Part shown: piece by piece, positions 1 to 5,997 of the stretch
Numbering within the stretch: the stretch's first letter is position 1
Layout of the letters: each line of letters opens with the position of its first letter
NCBI RefSeq assembly: GCF_004362055.1
Contig: NZ_SNXB01000003.1
Coordinates: 496,001 to 560,000 of the forward strand
DNA from: Flavobacterium sp. 245
GTDB lineage: Bacteria; Bacteroidota; Bacteroidia; Flavobacteriales; Flavobacteriaceae
Direction: 5' to 3'
Length of the DNA: 64,000 bases
The notes under the pieces: model-generated
The model's input: only the letters and a program-made list of their open reading frames with translations
Databases searched by the model: none
What the model was told of the DNA's origin: nothing
Program-made: the position numbers and the translations under genes

Positions 1-438
1 AAAATATTTTACCCTTCCAATATCAAACTTAATATAAAAATAGGATGAATTAAATGCATATTCACTATCTCCCGACCATAATAAACTTAAAGTTGAGAAA
101 TGAATCTCAGTTATTTTTTTCAAAACATTTTTCGGAACAAATAGATCTTCAGTTTTATTGGATATTTTTATTGAAGTCCAATTTTTACCGTCATATTTTG
201 CCGTTACAATTTCTCCAGTTTTGTATGTCATTTGCGCTTCAACAAGCTTTCTTTTTCGGCTAACTATTTCATTACAAAATGTCTTTAATTTTGAATCTGA
301 TGAATTCAACTTCACAACTTCCTTATTCTCAAAAGTAAATTTGAATGATTGTGGTTTTTCAATTCGGTCTTTATGTGCATAAATATTAGCAAAAGTCAGA
401 ACTAAGATAAAAGTCAAAATTGATTTTATATTTCTCAT
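1..438 (-). CDS. Exported hypothetical protein, partial (cassette gene 1)
   Basis: The reading frame is open from an ATG at 436-438 to the window edge, so the 3' end is missing; 146 codons are visible. The first 20 or so residues form a signal peptide (MRNIKSILTFILVLTFANIYA). The remainder is a soluble, lysine-rich periplasmic or secreted domain with no motif I recognise. It is read toward lower coordinates like every other gene of the array and lies beyond palindrome 462-593. The array must therefore continue to the left of the window. Its upstream end reads CACATAAC, so the missing left palindrome is predicted to end in GTTATGTG. Function unknown. Confidence 0.75.
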   Translation of the reverse strand, partial: MRNIKSILTFILVLTFANIYAHKDRIEKPQSFKFTFENKEVVKLNSSDSKLKTFCNEIVSRKRKLVEAQMTYKTGEIVTAKYDGKNWTSIKISNKTEDLFVPKNVLKKITEIHFSTLSLLWSGDSEYAFNSSYFYIKFDIGRVKYF

Positions 439-461
439 TTTTTGGTTTTCTGTGGCATTAC

Positions 462-593
462 ACATAACGTTCTGGCGCTACAGCGGGTTTGGACTAAATT
501 AAGCCCATTCTTCGGATTTGCCAAATATTCCAAATACAAGACCATTTTTCCATTAAGCCAAATACCCAAATCCGTTGTAGTGGCTGTTATATG
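462..593. repeat. attC-like palindrome, copy 1
   Basis: Imperfect inverted repeat of about 132 bp. The left core is ACATAAC and the right core GTTATATG. Inside the cores lie the arms CGCTACAGCGGGTTTGG and CCCAAATCCGTTGTAGTGG. The centre holds a small hairpin (GATTTGCCAAAT) and a twice-occurring ATTAAGCC. The stretch between core and arm is about 7 nt on the left and about 3 nt on the right, an asymmetry kept in all seven copies. It separates the genes at 1-438 and 607-969. Confidence 0.85.
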
Positions 594-606
594 CTGGCAT
601 AATCAC

Positions 607-969
607 TTAATTTGATTTTACAATTCTATTCATAAAGGGAAAATATTTATTAAACTCAATCATCAAACTATCTCCGACTTTTAATTCTTTTCTATTACTG
701 ACATTGAAATATTCTTCATTGTCGTAATAGAACTTATAAGAGTAACTGAATTTATCTGTCAAATGTCCTCTTCTTTCATAATTTTTTTCATCAATAATGT
801 ACCCTTTTGCATATTCAACATTGAAATTGGATAAAATTGTTGAATAAATTAAAGGTTCTCTAAACACGAATAATATAAAAAAAAATACCAATCCTATTTT
901 TAGATAATCTTTGCTATACTCTTTTAAATGTGATTTTTTATTTTTTTGCTTACTCTTTTTCAAGCTCAT
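607..969 (-). CDS. Small membrane protein (cassette gene 2)
   Basis: 120 residues. A lysine-rich N-terminus of about 20 residues is followed by one hydrophobic helix (about 24-42). A mostly polar C-terminal domain of about 75 residues follows, rich in aromatic and charged residues (for example YSYKFYYDNEEYFNV). This predicts a single-pass membrane protein with the larger domain probably outside the cytoplasm. I do not recognise the family. The gene occupies almost the whole space between palindromes 1 and 2, and its cassette ends are GTTATATGC and GCATATAAC, exact reverse complements. No dedicated promoter is evident in the short upstream gap. Confidence 0.7.
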   Translation of the reverse strand: MSLKKSKQKNKKSHLKEYSKDYLKIGLVFFFILFVFREPLIYSTILSNFNVEYAKGYIIDEKNYERRGHLTDKFSYSYKFYYDNEEYFNVSNRKELKVGDSLMIEFNKYFPFMNRIVKSN

Positions 970-1026
970 TCAATTTTAAAATTTATCTAATTGGTTACCG
1001 AATTGGTATAATTCAATGCGCTTGCA

Positions 1027-1157
1027 TATAACGTTCTGGCACTACAGCGGGTTTGGGACTAAATTAAGCCCTATTTTCGGATTTGCCAAATCATCCAAAA
1101 TACAAAACCATATTTCCATTAAACCAAATGCCCAAATCCGTTGTAGTGGCTGTTATA
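1027..1157. repeat. attC-like palindrome, copy 2
   Basis: 131-bp member of the family. Left core TATAAC, right core GTTATA (followed by GG). The arms are CACTACAGCGGGTTTGGG and CCCAAATCCGTTGTAGTG. The right core belongs with the cassette at 1176-1667, whose far end reads CCTATAAC. Confidence 0.88.
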
Positions 1158-1175
1158 GGTAGCTTTTCTTGGTTT

Positions 1176-1667
1176 TTACATGTTAAAGTATGCTTCAACT
1201 TTTTCCCAAGTTGGATCTTGGTTTATTTTGTATCCAAATCCTCTTAATAGACCTTCTTTGTTAACTTGCGTTTGCAGGTATTTATTAACTTCTTCTGGAT
1301 TATTTAAATAAATAAAACAATCTAGAAAATTGTCGTTGTAGATGTGTCCGATATAGTGAGCAATTTCAATTTTTTGAATTTCTTTTAAAAGTTCATCTTC
1401 AAGTTTATTTGCAATTTTACTTTCACTTTCTATTGGCAAAGTATTTTCTGTACAATTTTCGATTTTCAGAGCTATATTGATTTCCAAGCACCAAGGATAT
1501 TTTGCCTTTTCAATGAAATTTTTATAAGCAAAATCAATCGAGCCGAGCATCGAGTTTCCGTCTTGATAATCAGCTTCAATTACATAGAAATTATCTTTAG
1601 AGAAAAAATTTCCGTTCTTTTTTTGTTCATTTTTATTTCCAAATAACTTAGATAGGAAAGCTGTCAT
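1176..1667 (-). CDS. DUF695-like hypothetical protein (cassette gene 3)
   Basis: 163 residues, cytoplasmic by appearance with no signal peptide or membrane helix. The middle has a short strand followed by a helix starting around ESESKIANKLEDELLKEI. The C-terminus reads RGFGYKINQDPTWEKVEAYF. This layout (helix that begins with an acidic E-x-L-x-D-E pattern, then a final strand with DP-x-W) resembles the DUF695 family of unknown function. That is an impression from sequence pattern only and the similarity is weak. The cassette ends GTTATAGG and CCTATAAC are exact reverse complements. Role unknown. Confidence 0.65.
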   Translation of the reverse strand: MTAFLSKLFGNKNEQKKNGNFFSKDNFYVIEADYQDGNSMLGSIDFAYKNFIEKAKYPWCLEINIALKIENCTENTLPIESESKIANKLEDELLKEIQKIEIAHYIGHIYNDNFLDCFIYLNNPEEVNKYLQTQVNKEGLLRGFGYKINQDPTWEKVEAYFNM

Positions 1668-1703
1668 ATTTTTTCTTTTAAGTCTATTTTTTCTAAAGTT
1701 GCC

Positions 1704-1834
1704 TATAACGTTCTGTCACTACAGCGGGTTTGGGACTAAATTAAGCTCATTCTTCGGATTTGCCAAATCATACCAAATACAAAACCAACTTCCCATTAAG
1801 CCAATTGCCCAAATCAGTTGTAGTAGCTGTTATG
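1704..1834. repeat. attC-like palindrome, copy 3
   Basis: 131-bp copy with left core TATAAC and right core GTTATG. Its right arm differs by two substitutions from the majority (ATCAGTTGTAGTAGC), which creates wobble or mismatch positions. The right core contains the stop codon of the gene at 1830-2387, so gene and recombination core overlap. Confidence 0.87.
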
Positions 1835-2387
1835 TGCTGGCTTTTCCACTATTTTTATTAATCATTTTTTCTATTTCGGTTATTTCTTCGCTATGTTTTT
1901 CAGCATTAAAATTTCTGTTTTTTCCGAAATAGAAAACATCATTGTGGTCATAAATCAAGGCCCAATTTAGAGTTTTGTCCCAAATTAATTCGTTTGTTCC
2001 AAAAAATAATTCATCAGAAAATTTGATTACCATTTTCCAAGTCAATATAAATCCCCATTCTGGTTGTGTTACCCAAAACACTTTTTGGTCAAACGGAATT
2101 CCCCTTTCAAAAAGCCATTTCTTAACTTTTTGACTGTCGTTTTCGCCAAATGAGAATTCATTTTGCTCGTTAAAATATTTTCCAACAGCAGAAATAGAGT
2201 TTAGATATCTTTGTGTGCTTTCGAAATTCCATAAAAATTTAGAAGCTTCGGAAGTCAAAGGAATAATTTGGTCTTCAAATTCGGCTGACAATTTTTTGTC
2301 ATCTTCCTCAAATTTCCATTTCAACGGATGTTCTTGCAATGGAATTGAAAAAGTGTGAATATTTTCTAATGTAATTGTATTTTTCAC
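1830..2387 (-). CDS. Hypothetical cytoplasmic protein (cassette gene 4)
   Basis: 185 residues, no signal peptide, aromatic-rich (FWVTQPEWGFILTWKMVIKF). It has the look of a small alpha/beta protein of the kind used as an immunity or binding protein, but I do not recognise a family and assign no function. The TAA stop lies inside the ATAAC core of the flanking palindrome, as happens for many integron cassette genes. The cassette ends GTTATGTGC and GCACATAAC are exact reverse complements. The start ATG is only about 20 bp from the preceding palindrome, leaving no space for a separate promoter outside it. Confidence 0.7.
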   Translation of the reverse strand: MKNTITLENIHTFSIPLQEHPLKWKFEEDDKKLSAEFEDQIIPLTSEASKFLWNFESTQRYLNSISAVGKYFNEQNEFSFGENDSQKVKKWLFERGIPFDQKVFWVTQPEWGFILTWKMVIKFSDELFFGTNELIWDKTLNWALIYDHNDVFYFGKNRNFNAEKHSEEITEIEKMINKNSGKAST

Positions 2388-2408
2388 TCAATATTGTTTA
2401 AGCTTGCA

Positions 2409-2538
2409 CATAACGTTCTGGTACTACAGCGGGTTTGGGACTAAATTAAGCCCATTCTTCGGATTTGCCAAATCATTCAAATACAAAACCGACTTTCCAT
2501 TAAGCCAATTGCCCAAATCCGTTGTAGTGGCTGTTATG
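2409..2538. repeat. attC-like palindrome, copy 4
   Basis: 130-bp copy. Left core CATAAC, right core GTTATG. The arm TACTACAGCGGGTTTGGG pairs with CCCAAATCCGTTGTAGTG, with one G-T type pair where other copies have CACTACA. Confidence 0.88.
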
Positions 2539-2544
2539 CATCGT

Positions 2545-3099
2545 TTATTCTTTAACGTCTGTTTCTAAAATTTCTTTTGGCGGAATCATTTTATACGGTA
2601 AGGCAAAATATTCAGTTTTCTTTTTCAAAGGATATGTAATCTTCCAAACTGTTTTAATTTCATTTTCATCAACTTCAAACATTTTAGTCAAAATCCACTT
2701 TCCGTTAATCCATTCAAGTTTTCTTCCGCTTCCGCCACCATTACCAATATAGAATTCTGTTATCTTATTTTGTTCAATGTAAAATGTTGGATTTGATAAG
2801 TTCGATAATTGTTCGTTTAAAACATAATTATCCTTTTTAATATCATAAAGATAAACTCGGATCTTATTTTTTATACCGGTTCCGGATTGTCCATAATACC
2901 CAATTACAAAATCTTTAATATCATCATAATTCAAGTCAATTAAAGTATCAGAATCGGCGGAAGTTATTTTACTTTCTTCGTTAAATGCTTTTAATAACTT
3001 CTGGCTTTTAGCTTTCAAAATTTCATCACTAACTTTTTTGCTATCCGAATTACAACCCGTAAAGAAAAGTATGGAAAAAATAAAGGTCAATATTTTCAT
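2545..3099 (-). CDS. Hypothetical lipoprotein (cassette gene 5)
   Basis: 184 residues with a type II signal peptide. The lipobox is FFTGC, so Cys16 would be lipidated and the protein anchored in the envelope. A stretch around residues 52-75 (DLNYDDIKDFVIGYYGQSGTG) resembles a single FG-GAP/VCBS-like calcium-type loop (D-x-N-x-D-x-x-D), which suggests a small beta domain, but only one such loop is visible. No catalytic motif seen. The cassette ends GTTATGCATC and GATGCATAAC are exact reverse complements over ten bases, the longest pairing in the array. Function unknown. Confidence 0.7.
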   Translation of the reverse strand: MKILTFIFSILFFTGCNSDSKKVSDEILKAKSQKLLKAFNEESKITSADSDTLIDLNYDDIKDFVIGYYGQSGTGIKNKIRVYLYDIKKDNYVLNEQLSNLSNPTFYIEQNKITEFYIGNGGGSGRKLEWINGKWILTKMFEVDENEIKTVWKITYPLKKKTEYFALPYKMIPPKEILETDVKE

Positions 3100-3118
3100 T
3101 TCGGCTCTTTTAAATGAT

Positions 3119-3277
3119 GCATAACGTCTTGGTACTACAGCGGGTTTGGGACTAAATTAGGTCTATTTTCGGATTTGCCACCCGAGCGATAGCGAATAGG
3201 CGAAGCAAATCATTCCAAATACAAAACCATTTTTCCATTAAGCCAAATGCCCAAATCCGTTGTAGTGGCTGTTATGC
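3119..3277. repeat. attC-like palindrome, copy 5, with internal insertion
   Basis: 159-bp copy, about 27 bp longer than the others. The extra bases lie at about 3181-3207 (CCCGAGCGATAGCGAATAGG and following), inside the central hairpin where other copies read straight through. Left core GCATAAC, right core GTTATGC, both arms intact, so the insertion affects only the loop end. Confidence 0.87.
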
Positions 3278-3289
3278 GTCGTTTTTTAT

Positions 3290-3955
3290 TTATTCCGTTG
3301 TTGTTATTATATTAAATTCTATTTTTCCGCCCAAACCACAAGCAATCATATTTGCGAAATATTTTCCATCTTTAAATTCGGTTAGTTCAAAATATGGTGG
3401 ACATTTTGAATGTTCTATTTCTAATTTCTTGATTGGATTTTTTTCACCATTTTTCGTTAAAGTTACATCTGTAAATGTTCCGCCACATGGTAAGATCAAA
3501 AACCATTTTTCATTTTTTGATTTTCTGCTAAAATTCAAAGTATTACATTCTGCACCTGTTTCACAATTCTCCCAATATTCAGAATCAACATAATCAACTC
3601 TTGCTTTTTCAATTCCCTTTTTGGCGTCATAATCAGGAAAAATGAAATAGTCTTTAATTTTTTGCAAATTATAATTTTCAATTGTCAGCAAAACAGTGTC
3701 TTGCTCTTTTTCGTATAGTTTGTAATTATAAAATCCAACTTCAATAGTTTCTCCAATTTCATTTTTGGATAAATTTTTTAATATTTTGTATTTGATTGTA
3801 TGGACTTTATCTCCGCCTTGATTTTGAATAAATTTCGCCAATACTTGAAAACTTTCAGTTTTAATATTACTAACTTTTTCAATCTCAATTTCTTTCTTTT
3901 GTGCGCAAGAAACTAAACTTAAACTGCAAATAATAATTACAAATACTTTTTTCAT
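3290..3955 (-). CDS. Hypothetical lipoprotein (cassette gene 6)
   Basis: 221 residues. The signal peptide ends in the lipobox LVSC (Cys17). The mature part is probably all beta, with seven further cysteines including a CETGAEC segment, a C-G-G near the middle and CPP and CGLGG near the C-terminus. Disulfide-stabilised periplasmic folding is likely. I do not recognise the family. The cassette ends GTTATGCGTC and GACGCATAAC are exact reverse complements over ten bases. Confidence 0.7.
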   Translation of the reverse strand: MKKVFVIIICSLSLVSCAQKKEIEIEKVSNIKTESFQVLAKFIQNQGGDKVHTIKYKILKNLSKNEIGETIEVGFYNYKLYEKEQDTVLLTIENYNLQKIKDYFIFPDYDAKKGIEKARVDYVDSEYWENCETGAECNTLNFSRKSKNEKWFLILPCGGTFTDVTLTKNGEKNPIKKLEIEHSKCPPYFELTEFKDGKYFANMIACGLGGKIEFNIITTTE

Positions 3956-3995
3956 TTCGATTGTTATTCTTTAGTTTCTGTTCAGGCAAAATGAC

Positions 3996-4127
3996 GCATA
4001 ACGTTCTCGCGCTACAAGCAGTTTGGGACTAAATCAGTGTTATCTTTCGGATTTGCCAAATCTTCCAAATACAAACCAATTTTTCCATTAAGCCAAATGC
4101 CCAAATTGCTTGTAGCGTGTGTTAGGC
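3996..4127. repeat. attC-like palindrome, copy 6, covarying arms
   Basis: 132-bp copy whose stem sequence differs on both sides in a compensating way. The left arm is CGCTACAAGCAGTTTGGG and the right arm CCCAAATTGCTTGTAGCG, where other copies have CACTACAGCGGG and CCGTTGTAGTG. The right core GTTAGGC matches the classical integron core GTTRRRY exactly. The 7-nt and 3-nt spacers between core and arm are kept. Confidence 0.9.
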
Positions 4128-4135
4128 ATTGTTTA

Positions 4136-4738
4136 TTATTCCACTAAACTTCTAAAATATCCTTCTGCAATATGTTCCTTTTTTTCATACATATTTTGTT
4201 CAATTATTTTAAATTTAATTTTACCAAACAAACTATCTCCACTTTTATATTTTAGCTTGTCAAGTACAAGTTCTTGGTAAATAGTTTTGTAAGTTTTTTT
4301 ATTTTTAGGGTCAGGTGAACATTCCGACAAATAAGGCTTGATTGTATAAATGTTTTTATTGAGAAGGACATTAAAACCACTTCCTCCAATTCCATTAAAT
4401 AAGCCTATTTTTATAATTAAATTACCTTTTTGTCCAAAAAAACCATCATCAATCATACTTCTGCAATTATTCATTTTTGAAGACTCTAAGCTTTCATCTT
4501 TGTAACTTTTGTAAATGACACTGCTTGTTTTTTTTCTCAAAGTATCATTATTCATCTTTTCATTAAAATTAAAAACTTCTCTTTGATTGTTTAATTTTTT
4601 GATTTGGAGATTTTCTTTTAGAGTTTTGTCTACAATGACAATATTTGAAAGTTGTTTATCTTTCATTGTACAGTAACACAAAAAAAGCAGAAAAAAAGAG
4701 GAAGCCATAATCTTCATAATTCTATATTTCATTTGCAC
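4136..4738 (-). CDS. Hypothetical lipoprotein (cassette gene 7)
   Basis: 200 residues from the first ATG. Two further in-frame ATGs (residues 3 and 8) could also serve, and the third gives the shortest signal peptide, MKIMASSFFLLFLCYC. The lipobox is near LCYC or FLC, so this is an envelope lipoprotein. The mature region includes a glycine-rich segment (GLFNGIGGSGFNVLLN) and alternating strands. No known family recognised. The cassette ends GTTAGGC and GCCTAAC are the canonical integron core and inverse core and are exact reverse complements. Confidence 0.7.
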   Translation of the reverse strand: MQMKYRIMKIMASSFFLLFLCYCTMKDKQLSNIVIVDKTLKENLQIKKLNNQREVFNFNEKMNNDTLRKKTSSVIYKSYKDESLESSKMNNCRSMIDDGFFGQKGNLIIKIGLFNGIGGSGFNVLLNKNIYTIKPYLSECSPDPKNKKTYKTIYQELVLDKLKYKSGDSLFGKIKFKIIEQNMYEKKEHIAEGYFRSLVE

Positions 4739-4756
4739 TTCGGTTTTTTAAATAAT

Positions 4757-4888
4757 GCCTAACGTTCTGGCACTACAGCGGGTTTGGGATTAAATTAAGC
4801 CCAATCTTCGGATTTGCCAAATCTTCCAAATACAAACCAATTTTTCCATTAACCCTATTGCCCAAATCCGTTGTAGTGGCTGTTATGC
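4757..4888. repeat. attC-like palindrome, copy 7
   Basis: 132-bp copy, the closest to the integrase. The left core GCCTAAC matches the classical inverse core RYYYAAC exactly. The right core is GTTATGC, pairing with GGCATAAC at 5889-5896. Arms as in the majority form. Confidence 0.88.
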
Positions 4889-4890
4889 CT

Positions 4891-4951
4891 TCGGTTTTTT
4901 ATTTATTCCAATTTTCGATTTCTCTTCCGCACCATTTTAAAGTTGGAAGCA
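4891..4951. repeat. 61-bp direct repeat, unit A
   Basis: Direct repeat with 5439-5500 at high identity. Both begin TCGGTTTT and end AAAGTTGGAA. Each unit can fold on itself through TTCCAA and TTGGAA. The two units flank the gene at 4954-5436 and so mark it off inside the last cassette. Confidence 0.75.
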
Positions 4952-4953
4952 TA

Positions 4954-5436
4954 TTACTTGTCAATGAAATATTTAATTATAAATCCAATTATAAAACTAG
5001 TTACTGCAATGTACCATCTAAATCGAATATCCCAATTACCAAGCCTTAAGTTATCCCTTGTTAGGTTACGAATTTCTTCTTCTTTTTGGCGCAAAGTTTT
5101 AGAATATTCAGAACTTTCTTTTTGTAGCTTTAGATTTGCAATTTCTAAAATTTCTTTTGATTCAGCTTTTTCAATTTTATCTTTTTCAATTCTTAAATGG
5201 TTTAACCAACCGCCATTTAATATTATTTCTTCAGACATTCCTGTTAAAAACAAATCTTTGTGTTCGCTTTCAAAAATTAGAGATTTTTCTATTAGTATTT
5301 TATGTAATGAAATACAATCGTTGGTTGGTAATGTGTTTCCATCTAAATTTTTTAATTCAAGTCTTCGTATTCTGAAATTAGGCTTGTTTTTTATAAAATT
5401 AATATTGTATTCAATTAAGTCATTTATGTTTTCCAT
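4954..5436 (-). CDS. Tail-anchored coiled-coil membrane protein (cassette gene 8a)
   Basis: 160 residues. The N-terminal half is mixed and polar. Residues about 80-130 are a charged helix likely to form a coiled coil (repeated E, K and L at heptad spacing). The C-terminus is one hydrophobic helix (about 140-157, WYIAVTSFIIGFIIKYFI) followed by DK. This predicts a tail-anchored inner-membrane protein facing the cytoplasm. Family not recognised. The gene lies between two copies of a 61-bp direct repeat and shares its cassette with the gene at 5557-5835. Confidence 0.65.
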   Translation of the reverse strand: MENINDLIEYNINFIKNKPNFRIRRLELKNLDGNTLPTNDCISLHKILIEKSLIFESEHKDLFLTGMSEEIILNGGWLNHLRIEKDKIEKAESKEILEIANLKLQKESSEYSKTLRQKEEEIRNLTRDNLRLGNWDIRFRWYIAVTSFIIGFIIKYFIDK

Positions 5437-5438
5437 TT

Positions 5439-5500
5439 TCGGTTTTCTATTTATTCCAATTTTTCGGTTTCGCTTCCGCGCCGTTTTAAAGTTGGAAACA
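5439..5500. repeat. 61-bp direct repeat, unit B
   Basis: Second copy of the repeat at 4891-4951. It lies directly upstream of the start codon of the gene at 4954-5436. The sequence contains CGGTTTCGCTTCCGCGCCG, a GC-rich spot unusual for this region, between the TTCCAA and TTGGAA arms. Confidence 0.75.
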
Positions 5501-5556
5501 ATTTTAAAAATCAGATATTATGTTTTCAATAAATAAAATTCAAATAGAAAGAATAG

Positions 5557-5835
5557 TTAGTCGTGAGAACAGTCGTTCACGACGTTTATTAAATCTTCTT
5601 TTAGCCACTCCGAAAACTGATTATTCAATTCTTCAATCTCTATTTCTACGGCACTTTCGAGTTCTTGTCCTGTTTTTCCTTTTTGTAATTCTAGTATTTC
5701 AACTTGTCTTTTTAATATTGATTTTAAGTGATAACTATTCATAAGATTAGTAGAATGAATATTTACCAACAAAGTTCCTATGTCAATTTTGAAGGTCGGA
5801 TTGTTCAGTTCATTTTTTATATCGTCAAAATTCAT
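5557..5835 (-). CDS. Small hypothetical protein (cassette gene 8b)
   Basis: 92 residues, acidic, no signal peptide or membrane segment. Residues about 35-80 look mainly helical (LKSILKRQVEILELQ and AVEIEIEELNNQFSEWL). It is the array gene nearest to the integrase and to the attI-like site, which is where the most recently captured cassette sits in a classical integron. No family recognised. The ATG at 5833-5835 is followed within about 50 bp upstream by the array end GGCATAAC. Confidence 0.6.
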   Translation of the reverse strand: MNFDDIKNELNNPTFKIDIGTLLVNIHSTNLMNSYHLKSILKRQVEILELQKGKTGQELESAVEIEIEELNNQFSEWLKEDLINVVNDCSHD

Positions 5836-5888
5836 ATCAATTTTTTTTTAATTATTATTTTATCGTTTGTTTTCGGTTTCTAAACTGA

Positions 5889-5965
5889 GGCATAACTTGT
5901 ATATATGTCTGACTACGTCCGACTTATCTACCCTAAATTGGGTCGCTATGTCTGACAATTGTCAG
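5889..5965 (-). other. attI-like junction site
   Basis: The cassette array ends here with GGCATAAC (5889-5896) and no palindrome follows. Instead there are three direct repeats on the plus strand: ATGTCTGAC (5905-5913), ACGTCCGAC (5915-5923) and ATGTCTGAC (5948-5956). A perfect 14-bp palindrome CTGACAATTGTCAG (5952-5965) and a small ACCC/GGGT inverted repeat are also present. Read on the minus strand, the junction is ATACAAG then TTATGCC, which resembles the crossover point of integron attI sites. In class 1 integrons direct repeats beside attI bind the integrase, so these are candidate binding sites here. Inference, not demonstrated. Confidence 0.6.
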
Positions 5966-5997
5966 TATTATTTCTTTTCAAAAATAGGATTTTTATT

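Noticed and set aside
607..4738. A promoter for each cassette inside the palindrome
   Set aside because: The palindromes contain TATTTG-like strings on the gene strand but not a proper TAnnTTTG with an upstream TTG at 17-23 bp, so I do not claim promoters.
462..4888. CRISPR array suggested by regular repeats in the first 5 kb
   Set aside because: The repeats are 130-160 bp, imperfectly palindromic and separated by whole genes, not by short spacers; no cas genes are present.
4943..5536. Long open frame on the plus strand (197 codons) across the last cassette
   Set aside because: It runs antisense through two minus-strand genes and a repeat, has low-complexity Ser/Phe/Ile composition, and its start lies inside a repeat. 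The minus-strand frames fit the array orientation.
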